A DNA stretch of 64,000 bases from Arthrobacter sp. fls2-241-R2A-200 (GCF_030209745.1 NZ_JARVRJ010000011.1:124001-188000); one strand, 5' to 3'; numbered from the stretch's first letter, positions 1 to 9,015 are shown. Notes: a model not told the origin generated them from the letters alone. Made by a program: numbers and translations.

Positions 1-690
1 CGCGACACCAAGCCGTTCCTTGGCGAGGACTGGACCATTGTCGAGTACGTGGCCAGGCAGAGCATGATCAGTGCCGCTTCACCCCGCGGCGTTCTCAGGG
101 GCGAGAGCGCGCTGAAGTCGAAGTTCCAGAATGAATGCGTCCGAAATGACATCCGATCCTCGCTGCTCACCCTGATCGAGGAAGCGGGATCGAAGGCGGA
201 TGTGTTCGTCCTTGACCTCGTAGACGAGCGCCTTGGGGTTTATGAGCTGGCGCCGGGCACGTACATCACCCAGACATGGGAACTCGAAGAGAGCAAGCTC
301 TTACAGCAGCAGGAAACCCAGCCTCGGCTCATCAAGTTCGGCACGGACGAGCACTTCGAACTCTGGAAGAAGGCGTCTGACATCGTCCTGAAAAGGATCG
401 CGGACACACGGAAGCCACTGCTTGTGCTTGCCCCCGAATGGGCCGAGACGGCCGACAGCGGACAGACTGGGCTTCAATACCGCGGCATGTCCTCCGGATA
501 TTGGAACCGGACATACCAGCGATACCTGGACTCGCTGCGTGAGCGCGGAGTGAACGTCTTCACCGTGGGCCAGGACGTCGCCGTGGCTGCCGCGAAGCAC
601 CAATGGGGCCTCGCCCCCTTCCACCACGTGCCCGCCGTCTACGAAAAGATGCGAGACGCCATCAAGGCCGCCGCCGCAAAAGTTAGCTAG
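1..690 (+). CDS. DUF6270-family protein, 5' end outside window
   Basis: The frame is open from base 1 (first residues RDTKPFLGEDW), so the real start lies to the left; a GTG at 49 is only an internal candidate. About 229 residues are visible. The segment YVARQSMISA near the left edge and the C-terminal WGLAPFHHVPAVYEKM match what I recall of DUF6270 proteins, SGNH-hydrolase-like proteins often found in surface-polysaccharide clusters. The catalytic GSC block that should open the family is cut off by the window edge. The gene lies upstream of a tyrosine integrase and is probably cargo of the element inserted at the tmRNA gene. The family is assigned from memory of its motifs; the substrate is unknown. 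Confidence 0.65.
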   Translation, partial: RDTKPFLGEDWTIVEYVARQSMISAASPRGVLRGESALKSKFQNECVRNDIRSSLLTLIEEAGSKADVFVLDLVDERLGVYELAPGTYITQTWELEESKLLQQQETQPRLIKFGTDEHFELWKKASDIVLKRIADTRKPLLVLAPEWAETADSGQTGLQYRGMSSGYWNRTYQRYLDSLRERGVNVFTVGQDVAVAAAKHQWGLAPFHHVPAVYEKMRDAIKAAAAKVS

Positions 691-698
691 CATTGAGT

Positions 699-956
699 AT
701 GGCCACGATCCACAAAACCGAACAGTCAAGTCCTCTGACGTTCAGGAACGCACCGCGGGAGTCCCGCGGTGGCGAGCCTTACATCGTGCCTGATGCCGCC
801 GACAGGCTCATCGACGCCATGATTGATTGTTGGGGTGGTCCCATGTGACACTGGCCCGTACACCACGTATATTCTCCCGAAGTGGTATCGCGCCTCATCG
901 CCGGCGAGAGCGTCAAAGGCTGGGGTTGGAGCGACTGGCAGCTCCATCAACCGTGA
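699..956 (+). pseudogene. Short ORF interrupted by an in-frame TGA
   Basis: An ATG at 699, eight bases after the previous stop, opens a 49-codon frame (MATIHKTEQSSPLTF...) that stops at TGA 846-848. The same frame then continues for 35 codons rich in Trp and charged residues (SRLIAGESVKGWGWSDWQ) to a second TGA at 954-956. The continuation has mostly G or C in third codon positions, as expected for coding sequence here. It may be a gene broken by a nonsense mutation or a genuine 49-residue protein. I do not recognise the family. Confidence 0.3.
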
Positions 957-987
957 CCGCATAAAATGCCTTCGCAGAAGACGCAAG

Positions 988-1028
988 AGAAGGCCCCGTA
1001 CCTGATCTGAACAGGTCCTGGGCCTTCT
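988..1028. terminator. Hairpin downstream of the integrase
   Basis: The arms agaaggccc (988-996) and gggccttct (1020-1028) enclose a second 5-bp stem, acctg (1000-1004) with caggt (1012-1016). It lies just past the integrase stop, which is transcribed leftward, and past the broken ORF transcribed rightward. The flanks are only moderately T-rich, so it may act in both directions with modest efficiency. Confidence 0.55.
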
Positions 1029-1045
1029 TCGCCAACGAGTCTACC

Positions 1046-2212
1046 TCAGCCGAGCGCGTCTGCGGCCGCGGCGTCTGATGCCTTGGACAGCCTCGCGTAG
1101 ACGCGGAGTGTGGTCTGTGGGTCTTCGTGCCCTAGTCGAGCCTGTACGACGTGCACGGGGACGTTGGCGTCCAGCAGGTGCGTTGTGTGGGCGTGCCGAA
1201 TCTCGTGAATCCATGGCTTTCGGTCGAGACTTCCGTCGGCTAACAGTTCGACCATGAGCGGCTGCCACACTTCTTTGTGGAAGCGTGAGTTGCGGATGTA
1301 CTGGCCATCGGGTTGCTGGAACACGAATTCATCCATGCCCAGCGGCTTCATATGCTCAACTAGGTCTTCGGATAGGGCTGCATTGCAGGTGACCGTACGC
1401 CTGGCCTTTTTGGTCTTCGGCGGCCCGATCTCTTCGCCTTTGCCCACTGACTTCCACGCGCGCTCAACGCGTACGGCTGCACGGCCTTGGCGGATGCTGA
1501 TGTCCCTTTTCCGGAGCGCGGTGGCTTCGGAGTAGCGGAGACCAGTACCGGCGAGGAACCGGATGAACAGTGAGTAGTGCGGGTTGATGCGCTCAGCCAG
1601 CATCACAAGATCTTCAGGAGAGAGGTATACAGCTTCCCGTGCTTCGTTGAGGTCGGCTTCGGCTACACCCTTGGCGGGGTTACGCTGCATCAGCTCGAGG
1701 TCCATGGCAGTGACGAATGCGGCGGACAGCAGCGCGTGGACGTTCTGCTTGGACTTCCGTGATAGCGGCTCCCCTACTTTCTGGTTAGCGCCTTTCAGGA
1801 CCTTCAGCTGGTCGAGCCAGTCGATGACAGCGGCCTTAGTGACCTTGTCCACGGGCGTCTTCCCGAGGTCGCTTGGGTCGATGTGGCCGGCTGCCATGCG
1901 CCGGTACTTAGCGATGGTGCCAGGCTGCGGCTTCCGGAGCATGTCAAGGTGCCGCTGCACCACCTCGGACACCAGTGGCGCTGTAGAGTCCTTGCGAACC
2001 TTCGCCTTCGCGGCCAGCTTGAAGCTGTTCCCGTTGGCGTCAAGGAAGTCTTTGAGCTCCTGCGCTTTGTCTTTGTCATCGAAGGTGCGCGACTTTAGGC
2101 CTTGCTCAGGGTCCCGCCAGTTGACGGTGTACGACGTTCCCTTCTTGAGCTCGCGGGTACGGATGCTAGCCACAGGACGAATATTCTGCTGAGTCCGAGT
2201 CCTGCCATCCAT
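1046..2212 (-). CDS. Tyrosine site-specific integrase (phage/island type)
   Basis: This 388-residue tyrosine recombinase should integrate and excise the element on its left. An N-terminal arm/SAM-like DNA-binding region covers about residues 20-190. The catalytic domain shows Arg226 (GTGLRYSEA), His336 and Arg339 (HEIRH), His362 (RLGHED) and nucleophile Tyr372 (VYARL), so the tetrad plus tyrosine is complete. I chose the ATG at 2212; the frame stays open to 2368, but those codons run toward the terminator and read as low-complexity Arg/Ser sequence. No strong Shine-Dalgarno precedes 2212, so the start is uncertain. The gene points away from the tmRNA 3' end with its 5' end about 205 bp from it, the classic arrangement for ssrA-targeting islands. 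Confidence 0.93.
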   Translation of the reverse strand: MDGRTRTQQNIRPVASIRTRELKKGTSYTVNWRDPEQGLKSRTFDDKDKAQELKDFLDANGNSFKLAAKAKVRKDSTAPLVSEVVQRHLDMLRKPQPGTIAKYRRMAAGHIDPSDLGKTPVDKVTKAAVIDWLDQLKVLKGANQKVGEPLSRKSKQNVHALLSAAFVTAMDLELMQRNPAKGVAEADLNEAREAVYLSPEDLVMLAERINPHYSLFIRFLAGTGLRYSEATALRKRDISIRQGRAAVRVERAWKSVGKGEEIGPPKTKKARRTVTCNAALSEDLVEHMKPLGMDEFVFQQPDGQYIRNSRFHKEVWQPLMVELLADGSLDRKPWIHEIRHAHTTHLLDANVPVHVVQARLGHEDPQTTLRVYARLSKASDAAAADALG

Positions 2213-2373
2213 CAGCAGGGTAAGCAGGGTAGCCGCTGGGTAGCTCTCGATCCTCTGGCGCCGCCCACTCCCCCGCTCGTTCCCTCTGTTCCGTTCTGTC
2301 CTCGTGCTGAGCCAACTCGCTCCCCTGTCTATGCCGTTTCTCGCCAACAAATTTGGGGTTCTAGCCAACAGGC

Positions 2374-2408
2374 AAAAAGAAAACCCCTAGATCACAAGGA
2401 TCTAGGGG
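2374..2408 (-). terminator. Rho-independent terminator of tmRNA
   Basis: On the minus strand, ten-base arms cccctagatc/gatctagggg (2399-2408 and 2384-2393) enclose a 5-nt loop and are followed by TTTTCTTTTT (2374-2383). It starts about 10 bases past the mature tmRNA 3' end. Confidence 0.9.
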
Positions 2409-2418
2409 CTAACTATAG

Positions 2419-2450
2419 TGGAGATGGGGGGAATTGAACCCCCGTCCGAT
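2419..2450. other. Probable attachment site (att) in tmRNA 3' end
   Basis: The T-arm and 3' acceptor strand of tmRNA lie next to a tyrosine integrase, which is the usual target of such enzymes. The tmRNA is intact, as expected when the element carries a copy of the crossover sequence that restores the gene. The partner att copy must be to the left of the window, so the exact crossover segment cannot be drawn. Confidence 0.5.
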
Positions 2451-2651
2451 GTCGTGTTGTCAGGGCTTCTCCGGGCGCAGTTTGCGTCGGATTTTCTCGG
2501 CCCCAGCTATCCTGCAAACAGGTAGCTGATCCGGGCCCAGTCATCTAAGAGTCCCGTTTACCTCGGTGACGAAGGCAAACAGCAGTGGCTATCTAAATGA
2601 CGCCAGGAACCGGGGCGATAGCAACCCCGGGCTGACGGACTGTCTTACTGC

Positions 2652-2690
2652 TTAGGCAGCGAGAGCGAAGTCAGTGCGCTTAGATTCGGC
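2652..2690 (-). other. ssrA: tmRNA proteolysis-tag reading frame
   Basis: Read from resume codon GCC at 2690, the frame encodes AESKRTDFALAA followed by TAA. The ALAA end is the degron recognised by ClpXP-type proteases. The bases just before the resume codon, AATAAGT, resemble other actinobacterial tmRNAs. Confidence 0.88.
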
Positions 2691-2791
2691 ACTTATTGGT
2701 TTGCAGACAGCGTTTACGAGATAATTCTGCATCCTCGGCCCGCTTCACCTGTCGCGACTAACATCGTCGAAACCGATCATCCCCGTATTTT

Positions 2792-2820
2792 GTTATCAAA
2801 CCCGATGGCTACCTACCCAA
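2792..2820 (-). promoter_or_regulatory. Candidate tmRNA promoter
   Basis: Upstream of the tmRNA 5' G (2784), a -10-like GATAAC (2792-2797) is preceded after 17 bases by TTGGGT (2815-2820). The match to the housekeeping sigma consensus is moderate. The position agrees with transcription starting at the mature 5' end, although tmRNA is normally processed by RNase P. Confidence 0.35.
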
Positions 2821-2954
2821 TCATGCGGTCGATGGCCACCGGACTATTAATCATAACGCATGGGGACGGGCATGCATTCCCCAACCCACCTGGGCGATCC
2901 ACGACGTCGGACGCGTGCCTGCCGGCCGCCATCCGGCGCAGTGGCTGGTCGCCT

Positions 2955-3425
2955 TTAGCGGCGGTTCCGCTCGCGCAACTCGCGCAAGGATTCGCGTTTG
3001 TCCTGTTGTTCCCGCAGCGTTTGGCGCTTGTCGTAATCCTTCTTACCGCGGGCAATCGCGATTTCCACTTTGGCCCTGCCGTCAAGGAAATACAACTGGA
3101 GCGGTACCACGGTGAAGCCCGACTCGCGGATTTTCTGCGAGATCTTGTCGAGTTCGTCCCGGTGCAGCAAGAGCTTACGACGACGGCGGGCGGCGTGGTT
3201 AGTCCAACTGCCTTGGTGATACTCAGGTATATGGATCCCCTCCATCCACAACTCGTCGTTGTAAAAGGTGCAGAACCCATCAACCATCGAGGCGTGACCC
3301 TCGCGCAGCGACTTGACCTCGGTACCCATCAAAGCAATGCCCGCCTCATAGGTATCCAATACGAGATAGTTATGCCGGGCCTTGCGATTGGTGGCCACTA
3401 TCTTACGGCCACTTTCCTTAGGCAC
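2955..3425 (-). CDS. smpB: SsrA-binding protein SmpB
   Basis: SmpB binds the tRNA-like part of tmRNA and is required for trans-translation. The 156-residue length and the sequence are typical: an oligonucleotide-binding core with NRKARHNY, TEVKSLREGHASM and HIPEY, and a basic C-terminal tail (KRESLRELRERNRR) that enters the mRNA channel. The GTG at 3425 was chosen because AGGAG lies 7-8 bases upstream; an ATG at 3440 overlaps that ribosome-binding site. It is transcribed toward ssrA, so protein and RNA partner sit together, and downstream of the ftsE-ftsX-hydrolase block. Confidence 0.97.
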   Translation of the reverse strand: MPKESGRKIVATNRKARHNYLVLDTYEAGIALMGTEVKSLREGHASMVDGFCTFYNDELWMEGIHIPEYHQGSWTNHAARRRRKLLLHRDELDKISQKIRESGFTVVPLQLYFLDGRAKVEIAIARGKKDYDKRQTLREQQDKRESLRELRERNRR

Positions 3426-3503
3426 GGTAGAACTCCTCATTAGATGCGAATGTTGGATACGGATTCGAACTAGTCTACGTCAATCCCGGAGCCGCTTCCC
3501 GCC

Positions 3504-4916
3504 CTAGAGGAGGGTCATCGGGTCTACAGCGACGCCGTTGAGCCACGTCTCGAAGTGAGCATGGCAGCCGGTCGAGTTGCCTGTGCTTCCGGAGTACGCG
3601 ATGAGTTGGCCTTGGGCAACCTGCTGTCCGTTGGCCACCACGATGCTGCTGTTGTGGTAATAGATGGTTGTCAGCGAATTGCCCTGGTTGACGCCGTGGG
3701 ACAACTTAACCCTCCACCCGCCGCCGTCGGCAGAATTCCAACCCGAGTTGAAAACCGTGCCGGCCGCTGCGGCGTAGACAGGCGTTCCACATGCCACGCC
3801 GAAGTCAATACCCGTGTGCAGGTAGCCACCCGTCCCATAGAAATCGATGGTGCCCGGAGGCGTAGCCCGCCATCCAAACCCGGACGTGATGGGAACCTGG
3901 CCGGCGAACGGATGAATCAGCCCAAACGCCGACGGCGACCCCGCCGGAGGTGCGACGTACGGGGCTTGCGGAGGCGCCGGTCTCCCCTGCGCAGCCGCTG
4001 CGGCCTGGGCTGCGGCAGCAGCTTGTTCCGCGAGGCGGCGCTGCTCGGCTTCCCATGCTTCCCGCAGCTTTCGGTCGCGGTCTTGAATCTCGGCAGCAAC
4101 GGAATCCTGTGCAGCCTTCACCTTCGCGAGGTTGGCTTCAACCCCGGGCTTGGCAGCCTGGAGCTGCCCGTTCAGGCGGGTCGTGTCATCGATGAGCTTA
4201 TCGACGTCGGCCTTCTTGCTGGCGGCATCGTCCCGAGCGGCCTTTTCCCGCTCAAGGGCAGCGTCCGCCTTGGCCTTAAGGTCCTGAATTTCCTGCTCCA
4301 CGGCAGCGAGCCGGGCCTGCGAATTGACGTTGGTCGCGTTTTGCTGCGTCAATTTGGTCATCGCAGCGTTTTGGCTGCGCATTGCTTGGTCTGCCAAATC
4401 CATTGACTCGGTCAGGCTTCCGGTTTCATTGGACCCGAACAACAAAGCCACATTTGTCGGAACGCCGCCTGATTTATAGGCCTGCGAAGCGATCTGGCCA
4501 ATCAGCTTTTTGGTGTCCGTGATCTTCTGCTTGTCGCTCTCCAACTGGCTGGTGATCGTTGCCTTGCTCTGCTGGGCCAACTCAACCCTGGCGGCCAAAG
4601 CATCGACGTCCTTTACGGCGCTGGCAACCTTGCCCTGCGCTTCGAGGAGGGCCTGTTGCGCGCCGGGAAGGCGTCCCTGGTAAATCACCAAATCACCGGC
4701 GGCTTTCGCAATACCGGAGTCGACAAACTCGAGGGACGCCTGCACGCGGTCGGACTCAGCTTGAAGTGCCGCCTGTTGGTCGTCAAGGTTATCGGCTCGC
4801 GCGTCCGGTGCGCCCGTAAGGAGACTGATGGCGAGACCGAGAGCCACGACACCGACCATCCGGGCTGGCCCCAGGGCAGCGCGTCGACGCGCCAGTGCCG
4901 GTTCCATTGTGGTCAT
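3504..4916 (-). CDS. Secreted LytM/M23 peptidoglycan hydrolase with coiled coil
   Basis: This is a probable division-linked peptidoglycan endopeptidase of about 470 residues. A signal peptide (hydrophobic VVALGLAISLLTGA, cleavage near ARA-D) precedes a long Ala/Gln/Lys-rich coiled coil. An Ala/Pro linker leads to a C-terminal M23 domain. Zinc ligands appear intact: HTGID (HxxxD) and HAHFE (HxH). The start is the ATG at 4916, behind AAAAGGACTCC. It lies directly downstream of ftsX, matching the FtsEX partner arrangement of EnvC, PcsB and RipC, where FtsX controls the coiled-coil protein. Unlike EnvC, which only activates amidases, this LytM domain looks catalytic. Confidence 0.88.
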   Translation of the reverse strand: MTTMEPALARRRAALGPARMVGVVALGLAISLLTGAPDARADNLDDQQAALQAESDRVQASLEFVDSGIAKAAGDLVIYQGRLPGAQQALLEAQGKVASAVKDVDALAARVELAQQSKATITSQLESDKQKITDTKKLIGQIASQAYKSGGVPTNVALLFGSNETGSLTESMDLADQAMRSQNAAMTKLTQQNATNVNSQARLAAVEQEIQDLKAKADAALEREKAARDDAASKKADVDKLIDDTTRLNGQLQAAKPGVEANLAKVKAAQDSVAAEIQDRDRKLREAWEAEQRRLAEQAAAAAQAAAAAQGRPAPPQAPYVAPPAGSPSAFGLIHPFAGQVPITSGFGWRATPPGTIDFYGTGGYLHTGIDFGVACGTPVYAAAAGTVFNSGWNSADGGGWRVKLSHGVNQGNSLTTIYYHNSSIVVANGQQVAQGQLIAYSGSTGNSTGCHAHFETWLNGVAVDPMTLL

Positions 4917-4971
4917 CAGGAGTCCTTTTCGCATATCGGCATCTTTACGTGCACAATCCAAGCGTTCGCAT

Positions 4972-5886
4972 CTAAACCTTCAAGTAACGCCTGAGGGTCA
5001 GTAAGGATGATATCCCGGCCAAGCCGCCACCCAGTGCAATCAGCACAGGCGCGATCACCAAGACCTGGGTCGAAGAAATGAACGGAGTATTGAGGAACTG
5101 TTTGGACAGGTCTCCGTTGAGCCAGAAATGGGCCATCAGCCATAGCGTGACCGAGGCAAGCAAAGCACCGACGACGGCGGCAATGACGCCTTCGAGGATA
5201 AACGGCAGTTGAATGACCATCTTGGAGGCTCCAACCAGGCGCATAATGCCGGTTTCGCGCCGTCGACTGAAGGCCGAAAGCCTAATGGTGGTCGTAATCA
5301 GCAGCACCGCGCAGAAAATCATCACCGCAGCAACGCCCACAGCAGCCACCGAGGCGCCGTTCATCCACGAGAAGATCCGCTCCAGCACTTGCCGCTGGTC
5401 GCTGACCGTCTCGACCCCGGGCTGGCTTGAGAATGTTTCACTGATGATCTGGTACTTCTGGGGGTCCTTCATGTTGATGCGGAACGACGCCGGCAACTGG
5501 TCCTGGGACACGGAATCCACAATCGGAGAGTTGGAGAACTGCTCCTTGAAGTGCGTGTACGCCTCAGCCTGGGATTCGAACTGGTAGTCGTTGATGTACT
5601 GCTTGACCGCAGGCGAGTCCAGCAAGGCCCGAATGTTGGCCTGCTGTTCCTTTGTCACCGGGCCCGAGGCGCAACCAGCCGCCGTCGAACCGTCATTGCA
5701 CAAGAAGACCGCCACCTGGACTTTGTCGTACCAATAGCCCTTCATCTGGTTGATCTGCATTTGCAGCATTCCGGCGGCGCCTACGAACGTCAAAGAAATG
5801 AAGGTCACCAGGACCACCGAAATCACCATCGACAGATTGCGCCGAAGGCCGCTGCCGATTTCGCCGAGGATAAACAAGAACCTCAC
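4972..5886 (-). CDS. ftsX: Cell-division ABC transporter permease FtsX
   Basis: FtsX is the membrane half of FtsEX, which relays ATP hydrolysis by FtsE to periplasmic peptidoglycan hydrolases at the septum. The 304 residues show an N-terminal transmembrane helix (about 20-42), a long extracellular domain and three C-terminal helices, with the family motif [14 protein letters not shown] before helix 3. The extracellular domain contains two cysteines (FLCNDG, AGCAS). It overlaps ftsE by 4 bases (ATGA type), and the hydrolase follows 55 bases downstream, so the three genes are probably one operon. Confidence 0.96.
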   Translation of the reverse strand: MRFLFILGEIGSGLRRNLSMVISVVLVTFISLTFVGAAGMLQMQINQMKGYWYDKVQVAVFLCNDGSTAAGCASGPVTKEQQANIRALLDSPAVKQYINDYQFESQAEAYTHFKEQFSNSPIVDSVSQDQLPASFRINMKDPQKYQIISETFSSQPGVETVSDQRQVLERIFSWMNGASVAAVGVAAVMIFCAVLLITTTIRLSAFSRRRETGIMRLVGASKMVIQLPFILEGVIAAVVGALLASVTLWLMAHFWLNGDLSKQFLNTPFISSTQVLVIAPVLIALGGGLAGISSLLTLRRYLKV

Positions 5887-6647
5887 AGCTGGACCCCTTG
5901 CGCGCGGTTAAGTTCCTCGCCACTGGCATCCTTCAACCGCCGAGACTCCCCCACTACCGGGATCATGGACGTGTAGAGAGCCTTGGCTTCATCGCGGATG
6001 ACCTTGCCATTTTTGAGCTCCACCACACGGCGTCGCATTTCGTTGACGATGTCATCATCGTGTGTTGCCATGACCACAGTCGTCCCGTTCTGGTTGATCT
6101 TGTCCAAGACCCCCATGATGCCCATCGACGTAATGGGATCGAGGTTTCCGGTTGGTTCATCAGCAAGAAGAATGCCCGGCCGATTGACGACGGCGCGCGC
6201 GATCGCCACGCGCTGCTGCTCACCACCGGAGAGTTCGTGCGGCATACGGCGTTCCTTGCCCTCCAGGCCCACGGTCTTCAACACTTCAGGGACTGTCTCG
6301 CGGATGATCGACCGGCTTTTGCCGATGACCTGCATCGCGAAGGCGACATTTGCGAACACATTCTTCTGCGGCAGCAGCCTGAAGTCCTGGAAGACGACGC
6401 CGATTCCGCGGCGAAGTTTCGGGACACGCCAGCTCGAGATGTTGGCGACGTTCTGGCCCGCGACGTACACGGAGCCGGACGAGGCTTTATCCTCTTTCAG
6501 GATCAGGCGGAGGAAGGTCGACTTGCCTGAGCCCGATGCACCCACCAGGAAGGTGAATTCGCCGCGGTTGATCTCAAGGCTGACGGAGTCGAGTGCCGGA
6601 CGGGCATTCTGCTCGTAGACCTTGGTGACATTCTCAAATCTGATCAT
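5883..6647 (-). CDS. ftsE: Cell-division ATP-binding protein FtsE
   Basis: FtsE is the cytoplasmic ATPase of FtsEX, 254 residues here. Walker [10 protein letters not shown] is at 36-44, the Q-loop at 87, the signature LSGGEQQR at 139-146 and Walker B ILLADEP at 159-165. The ATG at 6647 ([11 protein letters not shown]) was chosen because the family starts this way; the upstream extension to 6692 is not conserved-looking. A C-terminal tail of about 30 residues follows the usual end, as in other actinobacterial FtsE proteins. The gene is translationally coupled to ftsX. Confidence 0.97.
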   Translation of the reverse strand: MIRFENVTKVYEQNARPALDSVSLEINRGEFTFLVGASGSGKSTFLRLILKEDKASSGSVYVAGQNVANISSWRVPKLRRGIGVVFQDFRLLPQKNVFANVAFAMQVIGKSRSIIRETVPEVLKTVGLEGKERRMPHELSGGEQQRVAIARAVVNRPGILLADEPTGNLDPITSMGIMGVLDKINQNGTTVVMATHDDDIVNEMRRRVVELKNGKVIRDEAKALYTSMIPVVGESRRLKDASGEELNRAQGVQL

Positions 6648-6825
6648 GGCCCTTAGGAACCCCGCCGGACATGACATGAGTGCCCAGTCCAACAGCCGGA
6701 GCGCGGGCTTTCGTTGGGGGAAGTGAGGGCACCGGCTTCTCGACTATACGCACGGGTGATCCGGGTTTTGGGTGCTTTCGGCAGCGTGTCGCGTAATCGG
6801 GTCCGTACGCAACGCCGCCGGCGAG

Positions 6826-7950
6826 TCAGTCTTGGTTGGCTGCAGCGTTGCGGTTGCCGGTGCGCCAGCGGATGCCCGCATCGATGAAATCGTCGATGTC
6901 ACCGTCCAGCACGGCTGACGTGTTCCCCACTTCGTGCTCCGTCCGCAGGTCCTTGACCATTTGGTACGGGTTGAGCACGTAGGAACGCATTTGGTCGCCC
7001 CAAGATGCCTTGACGTCGCCAGCCAAGGCTTTCTTTTCTGCGTCCTGTTGCTCTTTCTTGACGAGCAGCAATCGGGACTGAAGCACACGCATGGCCGCCG
7101 CCCTGTTTTGCAGTTGGGATTTTTCGTTCTGCATCGACACCACAATGCCGGTGGGAATGTGCGTCAAACGTACGGCGGAGTCGGTGGTGTTCACCGACTG
7201 GCCACCTGGTCCCGAGGAACGGAAGACGTCCACCCGAATTTCGTTATCGGGGATCTCGATCGAGTCCGTTTGTTCGATCAGGGGGATGACCTCCACAGCC
7301 GCGAACGAGGTCTGGCGCCGTCCTTGGTTGTCAAAAGGACTGATCCGAACCAGCCTGTGCGTCCCTGCTTCCACACTTAGCGTTCCGAAAGCGTAGGGCG
7401 CTTTGACTTCGAAAGTAGCCGATTTCAGGCCCGCTTCTTCGGCGTAGGAGGTATCCATAACAGTGGTCGGATAACCATGGCGCTCGGCCCACCGCAGGTA
7501 CATGCGCATCAACATCTCGGCGAAATCGGCAGCATCGACTCCACCGGCTCCAGCACGGATAGTAACTACCGCTTCTCGTTCGTCATATTCACCCGAGAGC
7601 AGCGTCACAACTTCAAGCTCGGCCAGCGCTTTTCGAATCGACGTGAGTTCTTTCGCGGCTTCGGCCATTGACGCCTCGTCGCCTTCATCCTCGCCCAACT
7701 CCACGAGTACCTCAAGGTCATCGATCCGCGCAGCAAGCTTGGAAAGCCGCTCTACTTCTGATTGCCGATGGGACAAACGTGAAGTAACTATTTGAGCGGA
7801 AGCAGGGTCATCCCAGAGATCCGGAGCGCCTGCCTGCTCGCTTAGTTCGGCAATCTCCGCCTTCAAAGCATCAACATCCGTGACGTTCTCGATGGACATG
7901 TAAGTGCCGCGAAGCGCGCGGATTTCTGCGGGAAAATCTATTTCAGCCAT
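6826..7950 (-). CDS. prfB: Peptide chain release factor 2
   Basis: RF2 ends translation at UGA and UAA. The 374-residue protein carries the RF2 stop-recognition tripeptide SPF at 204-206 and GGQ at 249-251 within [10 protein letters not shown], which triggers peptidyl-tRNA hydrolysis. The frame is continuous: there is no in-frame TGA near codon 25, so the autoregulatory +1 frameshift of many bacterial prfB genes is absent. It lies upstream of ftsE on the same strand and 31 bases downstream of the tad operon. Confidence 0.97.
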   Translation of the reverse strand: MAEIDFPAEIRALRGTYMSIENVTDVDALKAEIAELSEQAGAPDLWDDPASAQIVTSRLSHRQSEVERLSKLAARIDDLEVLVELGEDEGDEASMAEAAKELTSIRKALAELEVVTLLSGEYDEREAVVTIRAGAGGVDAADFAEMLMRMYLRWAERHGYPTTVMDTSYAEEAGLKSATFEVKAPYAFGTLSVEAGTHRLVRISPFDNQGRRQTSFAAVEVIPLIEQTDSIEIPDNEIRVDVFRSSGPGGQSVNTTDSAVRLTHIPTGIVVSMQNEKSQLQNRAAAMRVLQSRLLLVKKEQQDAEKKALAGDVKASWGDQMRSYVLNPYQMVKDLRTEHEVGNTSAVLDGDIDDFIDAGIRWRTGNRNAAANQD

Positions 7951-7981
7951 GGTTGTTCCAGCGTACGCTATTGGCCGGTCG

Positions 7982-8470
7982 CTACTGTGTCAGCCGGGAT
8001 CGAGCTGTCGACTTTGCCTCTACGACAACGCCATCGGGGACGAGGAAACTCACTACCGGCGGGTGGGCGACAGCCGTGAGCACCACAACGGCCGTCCCGC
8101 CGGGCTCACTGCCGGTGCCCGGGCCGATTTTCAGCTGGTCATGAGCTGCGAACGCATCGACGGATGCGAGGTACGAATTCGCAGAGCTGGCCACGCGCTC
8201 GTCCACCAGCGTCGTTGCGGGAGCACTTTCACCACTTATGTCCCCCACGATGAAAGAGTCAGCAGCGGCGAGGGCCGCGCCATCGGCCAAGGACAGGAGC
8301 CTCTTTTGCTCAAGGTAGACCGCTGAGGCTGCCATCACCACGGTCGCCAGTAGCAGCGACAGCAGGACAAAACCAACAATCAGCACCGTCACTTGGCCTC
8401 GTTCGCCGGCTCGCACCACACCCGGTCCATCACTCCGCCGACAGGAGACTGGCGTCAACAATCCAGTCAT
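7982..8470 (-). CDS. TadG-like / Rv3654c-type membrane protein
   Basis: A 162-residue protein with one N-terminal transmembrane segment ([19 protein letters not shown]) directly after the short basic GERGQ, then an extracytoplasmic part beginning with [13 protein letters not shown]. This is the pattern of putative Flp pilus-assembly TadG-like proteins and of mycobacterial Rv3654c. It is the last gene of the tad operon, overlapping the previous gene by 4 bases. The role in pilus assembly is inferred from family and position. Confidence 0.75.
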   Translation of the reverse strand: MTGLLTPVSCRRSDGPGVVRAGERGQVTVLIVGFVLLSLLLATVVMAASAVYLEQKRLLSLADGAALAAADSFIVGDISGESAPATTLVDERVASSANSYLASVDAFAAHDQLKIGPGTGSEPGGTAVVVLTAVAHPPVVSFLVPDGVVVEAKSTARSRLTQ

Positions 8471-9015
8471 CGGAACCGTCCCACCACTTGAGTAGCGGAC
8501 GCACTCACCCGGGCTGCGTTCAGTTGAAGCCCATCCCCGAACGGCACCATCGGCAGCGGAACGGCGAGGCGCACGCTGACAGTCACTTTCGTTCCGGGCA
8601 CGGCGCAGTCGTTTCCGTCGCAGCTGATGTCCACGCGTGCCTGGTCAGCCTCGAAACCATAGTCTTCCAGCGCAACGAGTACGGCCTGCTCGGCCGCAGT
8701 CCGTCCCCTGCCCGAATCATCTTGAAGGACAAGGACTTTAGCCGCTTGATCGGCGGCACCCACGACGGCGAAGGCGCCGCCTTGGATTTGGGCGACGGAC
8801 ACCACAAAATAGACCACCGGAACCATGAGCAGTAATGCCAAAAACGTAAATTCGACGACGGCGCTGCCGCCCTCCGGGTTATCGGCGTCCGTTGTTAAAG
8901 CCGCCTTCGATGACGTGCCGCTGGGCAGGCACGCCGCCTCGCCGAGTCGTCTGCTCAGGTGGCTCCCGAGCCTCCGCAACACGCGACTCAGCTCCCTAAA
9001 CCAAAAGCGCGGCAT
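8467..9015 (-). CDS. TadE/TadF-like pilus assembly protein
   Basis: A 182-residue protein with a long basic N-terminal stretch, then GGSAVVEFTFLALLLMVPVV, the TadE signature in which a Glu follows the processing region at the start of the hydrophobic segment. The extracytoplasmic part has two Cys (SCDGNDCAV). The start at 9015 overlaps the upstream gene by 20 bases; an internal start closer to the transmembrane segment is possible. It probably acts as a minor pseudopilin of the tad system. Confidence 0.72.
   Translation of the reverse strand: MPRFWFRELSRVLRRLGSHLSRRLGEAACLPSGTSSKAALTTDADNPEGGSAVVEFTFLALLLMVPVVYFVVSVAQIQGGAFAVVGAADQAAKVLVLQDDSGRGRTAAEQAVLVALEDYGFEADQARVDISCDGNDCAVPGTKVTVSVRLAVPLPMVPFGDGLQLNAARVSASATQVVGRFR

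Larger units (their letters stand above)
2419..2784 (-). ncRNA. ssrA: Transfer-messenger RNA (tmRNA, 10Sa RNA)
   Basis: This RNA rescues stalled ribosomes with SmpB and tags the nascent peptide for degradation. The 5' end GGGGATGATCGGTTTCGACG and the 3' end give a 7-bp acceptor stem GGGGATG/CATCTCC with one G-U pair. The T-arm has a 5-bp G/C stem and loop TTCAATT. Length is 366 nt including the discriminator A at 2419. The next genomic bases read CTA rather than CCA, so the CCA end appears not to be encoded. The tag reading frame is at 2652-2690. It lies just downstream of smpB on the same strand and ends in a strong terminator. Confidence 0.96.

Noticed and set aside
2213-2368. N-terminal extension of the integrase
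   Set aside because: These codons form an Arg/Ser-rich, low-complexity stretch close to the tmRNA terminator and do not resemble integrase N-termini.
6826-7950. Programmed frameshift in prfB
   Set aside because: The frame is uninterrupted and no in-frame TGA or slippery CTT-TGA lies near codon 25.
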